From positions 1,550,001 through 1,614,000 of the forward strand of contig JAHQRK010000005.1 in the NCBI GenBank assembly GCA_019828595.1: a DNA stretch of 64,000 nucleotides, read 5' to 3'. Positions within the stretch are counted from its first letter, which is position 1. Each line of letters opens with the position of its first letter. The position numbers and the translations under genes are program-made. The notes below the pieces were generated by a model. It was not told the DNA's origin. It worked only from the letters and a program-made list of their open reading frames with translations, and ran no database searches. Below, in pieces: positions 53,050 to 62,541 of this stretch. This DNA is from Aphanomyces cochlioides (taxonomy: Eukaryota > Oomycota > Saprolegniomycetes > Saprolegniales > Verrucalvaceae).

Positions 53050-55921
53050 ATGTACGATGCTTCGAGGAGTCGTTTCACAACGATATCATTCATGGATCCC
53101 TCCAACATCGACGCACACTTCCTGAAACAAGGAGCTGGCCGTTCCCGTGTCGTTAGGTGTGCAGCATGTCAACACTCCGTACCTGCAAACAAGTCTCGAT
53201 GGGCATCTCACTTAAGAAGTTGTCCGAATGTCTCCAATGAGACAAAATCTCTATTTCCTCTTCCATCTCTAGGTGGCAGGAAACGAATCATCGTCCATGT
53301 TAATGTAGGGAATGATAACATTTTACAGCAGTCAAGCGCTAAGGCTGCATTGTCATCAGAGCGACCACAGCAGCAACAAAAAATGACGCAATATCTAGAT
53401 ATTATCACACCCAAGGAAAAAAATCTTTTGGATATTTCTATGGCTCATTTTATGACACTGGAATTCCATTTCGAGTGGCCGACTCTTCATCATGGAAACG
53501 CTATCACAACTTACTACGTCCATCTTATACCCCTCCATCTAGCAAGCGTATTGGTGGATCCCTCTTAAATCAAGCTGCAATGCTTGACAAACAATCTTCT
53601 TTAAAACAAATTGGCAACAGTGAATTCATTAGCCTTACCACCGATGGTTTTTCCAACCTCAATAGAAACCATCTTGTTAATTTTGTTATTCAATTTAGCA
53701 ATAGACGAATTCAACCTGCAGCCTGGAAAATTTTGCCCACAGATGATACAATCCAAACTGGCGAAAACATTGCTTTGCTAATAATTGACGTCATGTGTGA
53801 AATTGGAATTGACAAAATGGCAAGTGTGGTTACTGACAATGCCCCAAATATGAGATTGGCTTGGACTATAATTGAATCCAATTTTCCTCATATTGTTTGC
53901 AATGGTTGTGCTGCTCATACAGTCAACTTGATGGTGAAAGATATTTGTCAACTGATGCAAATACAACGATGTCATTAAAAAATCTGGAGTGCTTACTGCT
54001 TTTATTAAAAACAGACCTCAGTTGATTCATTGGTTTAGAATTATTCAAAATCAAATGGTCGCAGATAACGATTTGAAAATTGCTCATGAATTGGCCTTTG
54101 TTGTTGATACCCGCTGGTATACTCATCACAACTCGGTCCTTCGTAATGTGGAAAATCGTTTTGTTCACGATACTTTACTTAATCACCATGTTTTCCGACG
54201 ACTTATTGGATCCAGTAAGAAAGACGAATATGCGAACATCGCAGGCAAATGTGATATTTTTGAGATTATTTTTCAATTGGGTGTGATTTTTGAGAATCAC
54301 ATTTTCCTCAATGTGAACTATCATGCATTCTCGTATATAAGGAATTTATATTGAAAATAATGATGGAAGCATTTCAGAGCAAATGTGATTCAGCTTTATC
54401 ACATTTTTCGTAACACCTTATTGGTTAAAACTTTACGAATTGACTTGGACATAAGGATAGAATATGTTCATGACTAGTGCTGTAGGACACCTTAAACTAT
54501 TTCTGTTTGTGAAATACGACTAGATTTCCCATCTACCTAAGCGTGTTTGATATTTCAACTTAACGCAAGCCGCATTTGTGCATATTCATCCAGTTGTAGA
54601 AGCAAATGTCATTTTCAAGTAATGATGGCGCGGCTCCCTGGGGTCTGATGCACTTCCACACATTGGAAGTACACGATTAAATATTATACTTTATTGATTA
54701 AAACATATTTCATCAACTTCCGTCCTCAACGACGAGTCGTCAACTCGCTTAGATTGTTTCTCCACTAGAAATTAATGCGCCTCGTACACTGTGCATTTCA
54801 AGTCAACACTTGATTTTAGCTCAATCACTAATCGAGAATTTTTTGGAGCCTTTGTAAACTTAAAGTGTAAATTATCATTTTGTTAACTCAATCAAGGTAA
54901 TTGTCAATGTGCTTTTATTTCCATCCAGGTGTGTAATTTATCAATTTTATTACTCTATCAATGTCGTTGTCAGTGTGAATTCATTACCTCCTTCATTTAC
55001 GTGGGAAACAGAGGTGACAGTATTATCACAATCGTAGGAAGTTTCCAATCAAGCGTTGAGTGTGAAGATAAAAAGAAGCGTGTCGGTTAAGTCAATAAAT
55101 AGTCATATTTTCGACCAATAATAATGCGTTCTGAACCGGTGATTTCTCAAAATCACATTCACCTGAGTTATATACATTGTGAAGGATGAAATATTCTGGA
55201 CAAATGCCGATGAATTTCTATCTGTTGTCAAACCAACAACAAAGCTTTTAGGGAAATTGGAATCAAATTGTTGTTTATTAAATGAAGTATACGCTTTGTT
55301 TTGGAATTGTTTACTCTCTGGGAAAAGAATGATGAATTGAAACAAATTTTATTAAGCCGCTGGGCCTTTTTGCACACTCCAACAATGGGTTTTGCATATT
55401 TTCTCGACCCAAGAAATAAAGGAGGTAGAGGAATGTACATAAGTCCCCCCCCTGATTGTACAAATGACTTGTATGAGGTCCTTCGACTGCTGCCCACATA
55501 CATTGTAAACTGCCGACGAATTTGTAGCGATGTTGAAATTGTTAAACAGGAAATTTCGGACTATCAAATGTACGCAGCAAATCCTACATTGCAGGATGAG
55601 GCAATGATTAATGAGATGGAATTAGAAGTTTGGTGGGCTGTCATTGGATTTTCTAAAGTTCCCAATTTGGCAAATGCAGCACGAATATTGTTTACTATTC
55701 CAACTTCTCAAGCTGCCAGTGAGCGCCTTTGGAGCATATATGACTTTATTCATTCAAAGAGACGCAACAGGCTGTCTAAAGAAAAATCAACAGCGTTGAC
55801 AATAATGTATGCGAACGCAAAAATCCGCGCGGACGAGGCAAATGTAGTAGCGCTCATGGCTGGTGAGCTAAGTGACTACGACTCTGATGCATTGGACTCT
55901 GATGAAGAAACAAAGACTTAG
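53050..55921 (+). pseudogene. hAT transposase (DUF659-type), frameshifted and interrupted
   Basis: Pieces in order: a BED-like finger (VRCAACQHSVPANKSRWASHL), then after a one-base shift near 53460 GIPFRVADSSSW and LTTDGFSNLNRNH, VTDNAPNM and HIVCNGCAAHTVNLMVKD; another shift near 53965 leads to VIKKSGVLTAF and VDTRWYTHHNS. Coding stops about 54285 and resumes at about 55160 (VKDEIFWTNADEF), with a third shift near 55310. The C-terminus has the hAT dimerisation signature FTIPTSQAASERLWSIYDF. Clear TIRs of the hAT itself were not found. Confidence 0.85.
54286..55155. mobile_element. Non-coding insertion inside the hAT gene, MITE-like
   Basis: About 870 bp of non-coding DNA separates two parts of the hAT coding region. 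Its edges carry near-identical inverted motifs: TGTGATTTTTGAGAATCAC at 54288 and, on the minus strand near 55155, TGTGATTTTGAGAAATCAC. No ORF. The interior is AT-rich with ATCAATGT-type short repeats (54890-54975). Confidence 0.55.
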
Positions 55922-56029
55922 GAAAATTAAAGATATCACCTTTATCTGACATTTATAGTTTTAAGATAAAAATGCATGATTACTTGTCTTGAAGAAACGA
56001 AATGTTAATGTCATAGCGATAAAGATTAT

Positions 56030-56165
56030 TTGGTTTATGGGAGAAAACGATGAATTCAAACAAATTCTTTTGGGCCTCTTGGGCCTTTTAACACACTCCA
56101 ATCATGAATTTGGCAACTTTTTCGCGACCCAAATTATTGATGAGGCATAAGATTTACATTGGTCA
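56030..56165 (+). pseudogene. Second hAT fragment, duplicate of 55314-55460
   Basis: The sequence from GGGAGAAAACGATGAATTC onward matches the hAT coding stretch at 55314-55460 (AAACAAATT, TGGGCCTTTT, ACACACTCCAA, CGACCCAA) but is more decayed. It begins just downstream of the complete hAT 3' end and runs into the Gypsy remnant. Confidence 0.65.
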
Positions 56166-56460
56166 TTCCTTGAATGTACAATGCGGTATCAGCTCCAGTA
56201 CAATCGTCTGTGGACGCAGCGCATGACGAAGATGGAACTACGCATCATGGTTACGCATGACCAAGCAAGTGTAAACGATATGCTCGAAGAACGCGTCAAT
56301 GAGGCATCTCAGGCAGGTAGCGGATTACCCAATTAGTCTCTTCCTTCAAATTCTGCACCGCTGCGGCCTATGCCCCAACTGGAAGTTGTCATGGGTTTTC
56401 TTGTGGGTAGTCGTTTCAATTTTACTCTGGATTGGTTTAGAGGATATTGGCAATTACCCC

Positions 56461-56546
56461 TCGGTGCCAACAGTCAAGAATATTTCTCAATTATGACTCA
56501 CAGTCGGTACCAACAGTCAAGAATATTTCTCAATTATGACTCACAG
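56461..56546 (+). repeat. 43-bp tandem duplication in the RT region
   Basis: 56461-56503 and 56504-56546 are identical except one base (TCGGTGCC / TCGGTACC). 43 is not a multiple of three, so the duplication itself shifts the RT frame. Confidence 0.95.
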
Positions 56547-58375
56547 AGGAATGGTGACACCAACCAGAGTGCTCATGGGTGGGTCGGACAGTGTTGGATA
56601 CTGCCAGTCATCCGTTGAGCTCATTTTCCAAGACGTGTTGTATCGAGGTATTCTCGCGTGGCTCGACGACATACTTGGGTATGCCTCCTCTGTCGACATC
56701 CTCCTCAGCATTCTGGAATGTGTCCTCAAAGTGTGTGAAAAAGTTGGCCTGAAACTCCATTCGAAGAAGTGCTCCTTTTTTCTGACCCAAGCGAAATGGT
56801 GTGGCAAAATTGTCTCGGCAACTGGCGTTGCACATTGTCTCAGTCGGATCGCAGGTTTGGTCGAGGTGGTTCCTCCAACAACGGCCGCGCAGCTACAATC
56901 ATTTTTGTGTTGTTCAAACTGGATGCGATCACATATACCACTATACTCCAAGCTTGTTGGCCCATTAATGTCCCTGCTGGACACAGCAGCCAAGTCTGTT
57001 GGCAGTCGAACGCAAAAAAGACTGTCCAAAGTGTTTTTGGATGCCTTTGTATGGTCAGAGGAACACTAAAAATGTTTTGCGCAAGTTAAGCAAGCTCTGG
57101 TAGACATGGCCCCGTTGGCACATCCCTCGTCTGACACGCTCGTTTGCCTTTTTGCAGATGCACCTCAGGATTTTTGGGGATCGATAATGACACAAATACC
57201 AAGCGAAGATAGTGAGTTGTCACTGCATCTACAGACCATCAGCCATTGGCTTTCCTCAGTGGACGGTTTGCAGGTGCCTCTAGCAGGTGGCCGGTTCCTG
57301 ACAAGGAGGCGTTTGCGATCGTTGAATCATGCAAGAGACTTGAGTATATCCTATTGCGACCTGGGGGGGCTCACTATCTACACAGACCATAGGAACTTGG
57401 CATACTTGTAGAATCCACTTGCAACGGATTCAGCTATGCAGCGCCATCAGGCGGATCGCTTGCAACGTTGGGCAACGGTTCTCACGGGTTACCCATACAG
57501 GATTGTCCACATTGCTGGGGAATCAAATGTGTGGGCTGATATGCTATCTCGATGGCAGACTCCATCCCTCCAGGCAACAAGTCCCATTCTCCAACCTCCG
57601 CCATCCACATCGGCAATTCATCACAGCCAGCAGACACATGACGCTGTCGCCGAAGTGGCGCTGTGGAATTCTCCAGACAATGAGCTCCATCTTTGCCCGA
57701 CATGCTCATGGACTCCATGTCAGTGCATGCCGTCCGCCAATACTGGAATTACCACGAAAGTTGTAAGTCGCAGGAGCACCGTAGACAAAAATGGGCTCGC
57801 ATCAATCTATACTGAACTTGACAACATTAATGCTACTCGCACGAGGCATCAGTTTGCTGAATCTATTGCGGTGTTAACAATACCACCGCCCGCTCCACTT
57901 CAGTCACAAGATTTTATCTGGCCGCAACGGAGTGAAATTTGCGAGTCTCAGCGTCCTTTCCTTCATAAACTTTTGCCAGCGACTGAACAAGCTGAGTGGG
58001 CAATAAGCCTTCCTGCTAATCCAGTTCGAATATCTTCGAAACAGGCTCGACACTGCTTTTGTGATCCTTCTGGTCGTATTTGGATTCCACCCACTGCGAA
58101 ACAACTACGGCTGCGGTTATGTGTTGTGGCTTATTGTGGGCAATCTGGTCACCGTGGTGTCACTGCAACGTTGGCTTCGCTTGTCGATGTATATTTCTGG
58201 GATACGATGGCGAAGGAAGTGGTAGAATTTGTTAAACGATGCCTCCAATGCTTATCCGTCCAGGGACGAATTATTATACGGTCTCATGGCAGTCAACTAC
58301 ATGCAACTCGTCCAAATGAGCTTTTGCATTTTGATTTCCTCTCCTTGTCTATGGATCGATCGTCTGGATTCAAAT

Positions 58376-58780
58376 ATAAATTTTGCGGTCATGACCAGGG
58401 TCATGACCAAGAAAATAAATATCAGATATAAGATATAGTTTCCAAATTGGCTGTTTCTGAATAAATATTCGAGATATATTTAACTCATTAGACTAATTTT
58501 AAGCTAATACAAACACTCGTTGTCATCACTCCTGCCAAGGTCAAGACTATCATGCTCCATGATGAGAGCCATCTCGACTGCTAGAGCGGTCATTACAAAG
58601 TTTACATGTCTTGTGATGCCTGATTTAAGCTTGAAAACAAGATTTTCGGTGTCCTATTGTGAAAGAAAAATGAAAAAACAGAATATTTTATCCTAGTCAT
58701 AAAACGACAAAAAATGAACTATGACCGCAGTCATGACGGAGAAAACTCCATATAGTTCCGAAAAATATATCTGCAAAATA
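58376..58780. mobile_element. ~400-bp MITE-like insertion splitting the Gypsy integrase
   Basis: Integrase coding breaks after SSGFKY (58377) and resumes with VMKDDFSGY (58786). The intervening DNA is non-coding, with inverted edges ATATAAATTTTGCGG (left) and, on the minus strand, ATATATATTTTGCAG (right), and inner GGTCATGACC-type palindromes (58389, 58732). Confidence 0.6.
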
Positions 58781-59223
58781 TATATTGGTGATGAAAGATG
58801 ATTTCTCGGGCTATTGTATGCTGACACCCGTGTGCGCTTCTGCATTAGCTCAATGGTTTTCTATGTTTGGAGTAGTCCCCACATGGATCTCGGACATCTT
58901 CGTAGGGGCACCAAGTCTTCATATAGTCGATGCACAGGTCAATGAAGTCCTTCCCACACCATGTAACGCTTCTTTGAAAAATCTCAGCTCAGTGGCGATC
59001 TTCCTGCGAACATTGACTCTCAAGAGCATTTAAAAAGTACGTCTTCTCTTGCGGTCACCACATCAATCTCGATCTCGTAGTACTTTGGAAACCCACATTC
59101 CGTGCAGATTTGGTCAAAGCGACGAAAAAGACACAGAATTCGAGATGGACCATTGTTCACGGAGCCGTCCTGCAACGGGGCCGTTGCTAGTCAAGCCAAT
59201 GAAGTCACGTCAAGATCACGACG

Positions 59224-59582
59224 TGTTATAAGAACACCGGGTTATAAGAACCCATCGAAGGAAGATTGAAGTTGGAAGCTCCGGAAGCTTCCAAACGATA
59301 CTCACGCGACGCAAGGCGTGTACACGCGTGAGCAACGAAGCTCGGAGCGATGTGGCTCATCAAGGAAGAAGTATGCGGGTAAAGCAGCGAGTGCTTTACC
59401 ATTGAAGTATGATGCGTGAGTTGCGACGTCGAACGACGTGAAGATCGTTTGTTGTTAGAGCGCGGCTGCGAGTAGCGCAGCCGCCGGTTTGGAGCCGATC
59501 CTGTTAGGATAGCTCACTCTTAAATCTGCCAGATAACCAGCTTGTGTGATCAACACTTCCTCTGCGCTCAAGTACTGTTACA
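59224..59582 (+). repeat. Putative 5' LTR of a Gypsy element
   Basis: Starts TGTTATAAGAACACC and ends ...GTACTGTTACA, a TG...CA frame of 359 bp directly before gag. CCTGGTAGCACTCTAG follows, a plausible tRNA primer-binding site (TGGTAGC...). It contains self-complementary GC-rich runs such as GCGGCTGCGAGTAGCGCAGCCGC. The matching 3' LTR is not in the window, so this is a prediction from position. Confidence 0.6.
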
Positions 59583-59616
59583 CCTGGTAGCACTCTAGTT
59601 CGTTCAAGGACCGAAC

Positions 59617-60822
59617 ATGCCGATCGAATACTTCTCCTACTTTACCGAAGACCACCGTGAAACCCTCGAAGGACTACGCGAGTTGATGGGAGATGAAGAC
59701 CTCGCAGTGATGCTGTCGAACCGCGACGAGCAACACGTGCTCCACCTCGTTGAAGTTATCGGTCGTTACGCTGCTAACGCGAGATTGGAGGAGCGCGACG
59801 ATAGCGCACTTCTTCATGAAGAGTCCTCGCGAAAACTCAAGAATCAAATCTTGGACCTTGAAGGTCAGATTGTATCGCTCATGGCGTCAAGAGCCAGTCA
59901 AGAAGAAGCGCTTCGACTAATGCGCGAAGAGTGCGCCGCGTACCAAGCGCGAGCACATTTTGCGGGGCTCCGACCAAGAGAAGACGAGTCATTTGAAGAC
60001 GGTGATATCCGTCACGGCCACGAAGGCAAGGGCGTCAAGTTGGACGTGTCAAAGTTCAGTGGTCAAGAATTCGACCACGTAATGAGGTGGTTATTGCAAG
60101 TTACTATCGCCGCGGATGCTCTGTGCATCCGCAAGGAATCTATCAAGGTGGCTTTTGCCATGTCCCACCTGAAGGGACGGGCTGAAGCATGGGCGTATTC
60201 CCTTCGCATGGGGAATCCCAACTGCTCCCCAACATTGGATGAATTTGCAAGTCAGCTGAAGAAAGCTTTCTTACCGCCGAACAGCAATTTCCGAAATCGC
60301 TCGCGTTTCCTCAACGCCACTCAAGGGAAGCAGACGATCCGCGAGTTCGTTCACGAACTCCGCTACCTCTACGCGAGCATGAACGATGAGAGGTCTCTCC
60401 CCGAATCCACGCGGGTGACCGTATTCATGAACGGTTTGAACAAGGGCCCAGTCCGGACGGAACTATTCCGTCGATACCCAGAAACGTTTGACGAAGCCGT
60501 CAGCATCGCATTATCTGAAGACTTCTCCCAAAACTTGGCGCGTGCCAGCGTGTCCGACTCCATGGATATGGACATTTCGTCCATGGGTCAAATACCCCAG
60601 CGCTATCAAGCCGGTCAACCCTCACCAGACAAGCGCTGCTATGAATGCAAGCAGCCGGGCCATTTTTCCCGAAGTTGTCCACAACGAAGCGACTCGCGTC
60701 GCCGTGAGATGTCACCACGGCGAAGTCATTCCCGCATGGGAAGTCCAAGTTTTCCCGGCCGTGGACAAAGCGAACGAGCGCCTTTCTCCCCTCGATCGCA
60801 GGGAAAAGGCAGCACCCAGTAG
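59617..60822 (+). CDS. Gypsy Gag protein
   Basis: 401 residues, intact. A coiled-coil-like N-terminus (about 60-120) precedes a retrotransposon Gag core: KFSGQEFDHVMRWLLQV, FAMSHLKGRAEAWAYSLRMG, LRYLYASMNDE and VTVFMNGLNKGPVRTELFR. A single zinc knuckle CYECKQPGHFSRSC lies near residue 345, followed by a basic Ser/Arg tail. Gag forms the cytoplasmic particle that packages element RNA. Base composition is more GC-rich than the AT-rich block that follows at 61.8 kb. The downstream protease is in another frame. Confidence 0.92.
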   Translation: MPIEYFSYFTEDHRETLEGLRELMGDEDLAVMLSNRDEQHVLHLVEVIGRYAANARLEERDDSALLHEESSRKLKNQILDLEGQIVSLMASRASQEEALRLMREECAAYQARAHFAGLRPREDESFEDGDIRHGHEGKGVKLDVSKFSGQEFDHVMRWLLQVTIAADALCIRKESIKVAFAMSHLKGRAEAWAYSLRMGNPNCSPTLDEFASQLKKAFLPPNSNFRNRSRFLNATQGKQTIREFVHELRYLYASMNDERSLPESTRVTVFMNGLNKGPVRTELFRRYPETFDEAVSIALSEDFSQNLARASVSDSMDMDISSMGQIPQRYQAGQPSPDKRCYECKQPGHFSRSCPQRSDSRRREMSPRRSHSRMGSPSFPGRGQSERAPFSPRSQGKGSTQ

Positions 60823-60911
60823 GCGCGAGGCGACATGCTGGGGCGGAACTAGGTCTTCCGTTTGATCGCGGTGGCAATGCGATTGCGGAGGGCCTAGCCT
60901 CGGGCACACTT

Positions 60912-61805
60912 TTGTGCCAGATTGGATTGCATTCGAAGATGTTGTCCTTTGGGATACCGATGCCGGGTTTCCCAAGGACGTTGAAGGTGTTGATTGATTG
61001 CGGCGCATCGGAAAATTATACGCGGAAAGAGTCGATGATGATGAACAAGGAAAAGCTAGAAGAAGCGGTCGCAAGTAGCGACGGTCGAGCGACGGTCAGG
61101 GTGAAGATGGCCGATGGTTCGGTGGCAGAACAGTCACGAGTATTGATAACTCTGCCCACACGAGGTGGACAGTTTGTATCGGACGAGACTTATATCGTCA
61201 TTGATTTGGATGAGCGATGGGATCTCATCCTGGGAATGGGCTGGTTGGAGAAGCATCAGCCGACTATCAACTGGAAGTTGAAGACAATCTCCAAGTCGTT
61301 GGACGCCAACAAGGCTTTGGGTTTGGTGAGTAATGAGCCCACACCCAATGAGACAAAGTCTCCGCGACGAGTTACGCTCGCCGCCGAAGGCTTGGCAACC
61401 CACGGCCACGATATTGATTTGATGAAGGTCGCTGAAGGACGGAGGATTGCCTCAGCGGATGAAGACTGCGATGGTACCGGAGATACCATGACAAGTGAAG
61501 ACCATGTCAGCATCTGGGATGTCGAGTGCGATCTGGAAAGAGCACAGCGCGATGCGGGCGCTGGGTCTACGGACGACCCGATGAAGAGAAAGGACGCGGC
61601 TATGTCCTGGAGAACGGAGCAAGATAGCGATTTGAAAGCGCCGCGCGATACGGGCGCTGGGTCTGGAGTTGACCCCGAAAGAAAGAAGGACTTGGATGCG
61701 TCCTGGGAATTGAACCGAGAAACACAGTGGAATACGTGGAAGAATGCGAACAGCACGCGAGAAGCGCCCTGTAAAAAACAACGGAGGGAGGGGAGAGAGA
61801 GCTGA
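60912..61805 (+). CDS. Gypsy aspartic protease region, pol truncated
   Basis: An open frame of about 297 residues. The retropepsin active site appears as VLIDCGASENY (normally D-S/T-G), with WDLILGMGWL as the second hallmark of the RVP_2 fold. After the protease the protein becomes acidic and has two tandem copies of a ~36-residue unit (RDAGAGSTDDPMKRKD and RDTGAGSGVDPERKKD). RT, RNase H and integrase are absent: the element stops at 61805 and the AT-rich repeat block begins. This is a 5' fragment (LTR-gag-protease) of an element different from the pol remnant at 56-59 kb. Confidence 0.85.
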   Translation: MCQIGLHSKMLSFGIPMPGFPRTLKVLIDCGASENYTRKESMMMNKEKLEEAVASSDGRATVRVKMADGSVAEQSRVLITLPTRGGQFVSDETYIVIDLDERWDLILGMGWLEKHQPTINWKLKTISKSLDANKALGLVSNEPTPNETKSPRRVTLAAEGLATHGHDIDLMKVAEGRRIASADEDCDGTGDTMTSEDHVSIWDVECDLERAQRDAGAGSTDDPMKRKDAAMSWRTEQDSDLKAPRDTGAGSGVDPERKKDLDASWELNRETQWNTWKNANSTREAPCKKQRREGRES

Positions 61806-61829
61806 CGCTCTTCTCCCACATACCGTTTC

Positions 61830-61853
61830 GATATGAGCGCAAGCGCTCATATC
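61830..61853. repeat. Perfect hairpin, 11-bp stem with AA loop
   Basis: GATATGAGCGC-AA-GCGCTCATATC is fully self-complementary. It marks the junction between the Gypsy fragment and the AT-rich repeat block. Confidence 0.9.
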
Positions 61854-61887
61854 TCAACGTGACTTAACCTTAAAAGTTAAAAAATCA

Positions 61888-61963
61888 CTGTTATATTGTT
61901 ATACTGTTATGAACATATATACTCATTTCTTCAAATCTTCTGTTATATTGTTATATTGTTATG
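61888..61963 (-). repeat. TATAACAG-type repeats, inverted set
   Basis: Two clusters read CTGTTATA(C/T)TGTTAT on the plus strand (61888-61911, 61940-61963), i.e. the complement of the TATAACAG clusters to the right, again ~52 bp apart. A second perfect hairpin, GAAGTCTT-AA-AAGACTTC, follows at about 61963-61980. Confidence 0.85.
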
Positions 61964-62102
61964 AAGTCTTAAAAGACTTCAAAATCACTGTTATTTTGTT
62001 TCTTAATATTCATTTCTCAATAGTTTCTCCCCTTTTCCCTTTCCTCTTTTCATTTCTCCTTCTATTCCCTCTTTCCTTCTGTCTCATTCATCAGAACATT
62101 TT

Positions 62103-62500
62103 CATAACAGTATAACAGTATAACAGTTATTTCTCTAAGTTCATAAAATTTCCCATAACAGTATAACAGTATAACAGTTGTTTCTCCATGTTCATAAAAT
62201 TTCCCATAACAGTATAACAGTATAACAGTTGTTTCTCCATGTTCATAAAATTTTCCATAACAGTATAACAGTATAACATCACTTTCCAAAGATTCAAAAA
62301 AATCTCATAACAGTATAACAGTATAACAGTCAATTCCAAATATTCCCTTATTTCTCTTTTTCCTTTCTTTCCCTCGTATCTCTCTTTATTCCCTATTTCC
62401 CTTTCTCTCATTCACCAGAACATTCCCATAACAGTATAACAACATAACACCACTTTCCAAAGATTCAAAAAAATCTCATAACAGTATAACAGTATAACAG
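62103..62500 (+). repeat. Iteron-like TATAACAG repeat array
   Basis: Seven clusters of two or three tandem TATAACAG-type octamers at about 62103, 62154, 62206, 62257, 62307, 62428 and 62478. Most lie in a ~51-bp higher-order unit that also holds TTCATAAAATTTCC and GTTTCTCCATG. Pyrimidine-rich stretches (62020-62095 and 62340-62425) flank part of the array and share a CTCATTCA(C/T)CAGAACATT block. The array ends about 40 bp from the 3' end of the Rep-like gene. Confidence 0.9.
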
Positions 62501-62541
62501 TGAATTCCAAATATTCAAAAAAATAATCACAGGTGATTATT

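Larger units (their letters stand above)
56185..59220 (+). pseudogene. Ty3/Gypsy pol remnant (RT, RNase H, integrase)
   Basis: Reverse transcriptase is recognisable from FTLDWFRGYWQLPL through ILAWLDDILGYA (the xxDD box) to GLKLHSKKCSFF. RNase H remains as IYTDHRNLAYL and RIVHIAGESNVWADMLSRW. The integrase zinc-binding part is GHRGVTATLASLVDVYFWD ... CLQCLS, followed by FDFLSLSMDRSSGF; the core resumes at 58786 as VMKDDFSGYC. There are several frameshifts, a 43-bp tandem duplication in RT (56461-56546), stops at 57067 and 57409, and a ~400-bp insertion in integrase. The element is long dead. Confidence 0.85.

Noticed and set aside
61256..61857. Long minus-strand ORFs over the Gypsy protease
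   Set aside because: Antisense to a protein with clear retropepsin motifs; no domain on the minus strand.
62062..62411. Minus-strand ORFs with repeated VILLYCYG peptides
   Set aside because: They are translations of the TATAACAG array and lack any non-repeat coding sequence.
61888..62500. CRISPR array
   Set aside because: Repeats are octamers in tandem with near-identical spacers inside a ~51-bp unit and inverted copies, in a eukaryotic context; not CRISPR.
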